In this document: piece after piece, positions 63,176-64,000 of the stretch
Layout of the letters: each line of letters opens with the position of its first letter
How positions within the stretch are numbered: position 1 is the first letter of the stretch
NCBI RefSeq assembly: GCF_052857255.1
Contig: NC_135497.1
Location: forward strand, 343,272,183-343,336,182
Direction: 5' to 3'
DNA length: 64,000 bases
Origin: Amblyomma americanum
Taxonomy: Eukaryota; Arthropoda; Arachnida; Ixodida; Ixodidae
Program-made: the position numbers and the translations under genes
The notes under the pieces: generated by a model
Seen by the model: the letters and a program-made list of their open reading frames with translations, nothing else
Database searches by the model: none
What the model was told of the DNA's origin: nothing

Positions 63176-64000
63176 TTCATCACATCTAGGAAACGTACTA
63201 TTCCATGTGCAGCCGATGTGAAATATTCAACTCTACCGTGGCGGTCACGCGCAACACCGGCTGCCTATTTTGAAGCCTTTCTGCTTGAGTAGTGACCCTC
63301 AAGGCGTCGGAATTCCGGATGAAAAGAGCGGAAATAACTTTACCGCGGTATTCGTAGTGTATCCAAGAGCGCACACCATTGGCTATCCTATTTAAATCTT
63401 ACACCATGTACTATTCCTTGCAAGACGGCACAAAGCCCAGGATCACATCATTCATATGCATCGCCGTTGATTTCAGAAGTACCACGACGTTCAAAACCTT
63501 CCGAAACCACACGCCTTGGTAACCGGCTCAACAATAAAACTCTCACTGCCCCGTTAGCATTTCAAAGCCTGAAAGCAGAAGGAAGAAAATCATATCCACC
63601 TGCAGAGATTGGAAGCGCTGGCGTATCGATTGAGCAGCCGCGTCAGATAAAGGTTCAATACCAGCGTCTGGGGCATGTCAAAATGACATTGGATTTCACG
63701 GTACACACTTTAATCGATGCTGTTCGAAAAACAAATTAGTAGAACAGAATTGTAGAAGAAGCATGCTTTTATTACGTATATTATTCTCTTAAAGGGTCTG
63801 CCTGTACCAAAATTGTCGCACCAGTCAAAAAAGTTTCTCTACAGCGCGATAAAAATGGAGAAGTCATCTAGACTGCCATTTCTTATGCAAGAGAGGGGGG
63901 AAACAAAGGATCAGTACATAAACAAGCACTATAATCTCAGTTCGGCAATACGAACACGGTGGCCGACAAAAGTGGTTTGTCCTTTGGTTGGTTAAAGTTA

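Larger units (their letters stand above)
62650..64000 (-). repeat. Dispersed repeat R, copy D (right arm of the large inverted duplication)
   Basis: The reverse complement follows copy C block by block to the window edge: GGCTGCTCAAT-GATACGCCAGCGCTTC, CATATGAATG-TGTGA, GGGCTTTGTGCCGTC and GGTCCTTTGTTGTCC-like motifs. It carries the counterpart PLE hairpin at 63050-63175. It probably continues beyond 64000. Confidence 0.65.

Noticed and set aside
1..64000. CRISPR arrays, bacterial operons, riboswitches, rRNA genes
   Set aside because: Sequence is eukaryotic in character; no regularly spaced short repeats or conserved RNA cores of these kinds were seen.

Overview
The window is eukaryotic, intron-bearing and repeat-dominated, and contains no prokaryotic operons. 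The best guess for its source is a hard tick (Ixodidae, probably metastriate) or a close arachnid relative. This is inferred from several tRNA-headed SINE copies of the type I associate with tick genomes (Ruka-like), an RTE LINE with a GAT-repeat tail, Penelope-like elements with a GIY-YIG nuclease, CsRn1-type and Gmr1-type gypsy elements, and a P-element/THAP transposase relic. No database search was possible. No complete host gene is certain. Candidate host exons are at about 7.4 kb, 15.0 kb, 18.0-18.2 kb and 24.8-25.5 kb.

Layout. 0-8 kb: a possible poly(A) retroelement tail, a 5'-truncated CR1/L2-type LINE on the minus strand (1.75-3.8 kb), a second LINE scrap (4.9-5.4 kb), and a GC-rich candidate first exon near 7.4 kb. 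8.2-11.4 kb: a decayed Penelope-like element (minus) bounded by inverted copies of its own end, set between inverted copies of a short dispersed repeat. 11.9-14.6 kb: SINE fragments, an RFX-type palindrome and a TGGTGT-rich minisatellite. 15-18.4 kb: mostly unique sequence with a possible terminal exon and an STPR-like first exon preceded by CRE and NRF1 sites. 18.9-19.6 kb: a 0.7-kb palindrome with a hammerhead-like core. 19.7-22.8 kb: dispersed repeat R (copy A), a duplicated segment and SINE heads. 24.8-27.5 kb: a candidate two-exon small gene, then a broken THAP/P-type transposase. 30.36-33.66 kb: an internally deleted gypsy element with 124-bp LTRs (minus). 33.7-37.0 kb: an RTE LINE (minus) split by a 171-bp palindromic insertion. 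37.2-43.5 kb: microsatellites, hairpins, an RNase H-bearing LINE fragment and a SINE. 43.5-49.3 kb: repeat R (copy B), split by a CsRn1-like gypsy element (44.3-48.5 kb, minus). 51-52 kb: a small CpG-rich composite. 52.2-57.2 kb: a gypsy element with 726-bp LTRs (plus). 59.7-64 kb: repeat R again as a large inverted duplication (copies C and D) carrying LINE ORF1 fragments.

The most notable points are these. (1) The 52-57 kb element keeps only the C-terminal scrap of integrase, and that scrap lies upstream of reverse transcriptase, with nothing downstream of RNase H. This is the Ty1/copia-like gene order known from Gmr1-type gypsy elements. (2) A recurring short module, a unique hairpin followed by a near-constant CCAACTAGCCCA box, appears at several sites; I read it as the mobile terminus of Penelope-like elements. 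One copy sits in the RTE LINE with a 12-bp target-site duplication. (3) The large inverted structures at 18.9-19.6 kb and 60.2-64 kb. All mobile-element reading frames except a few are broken; breaks are described and not repaired.
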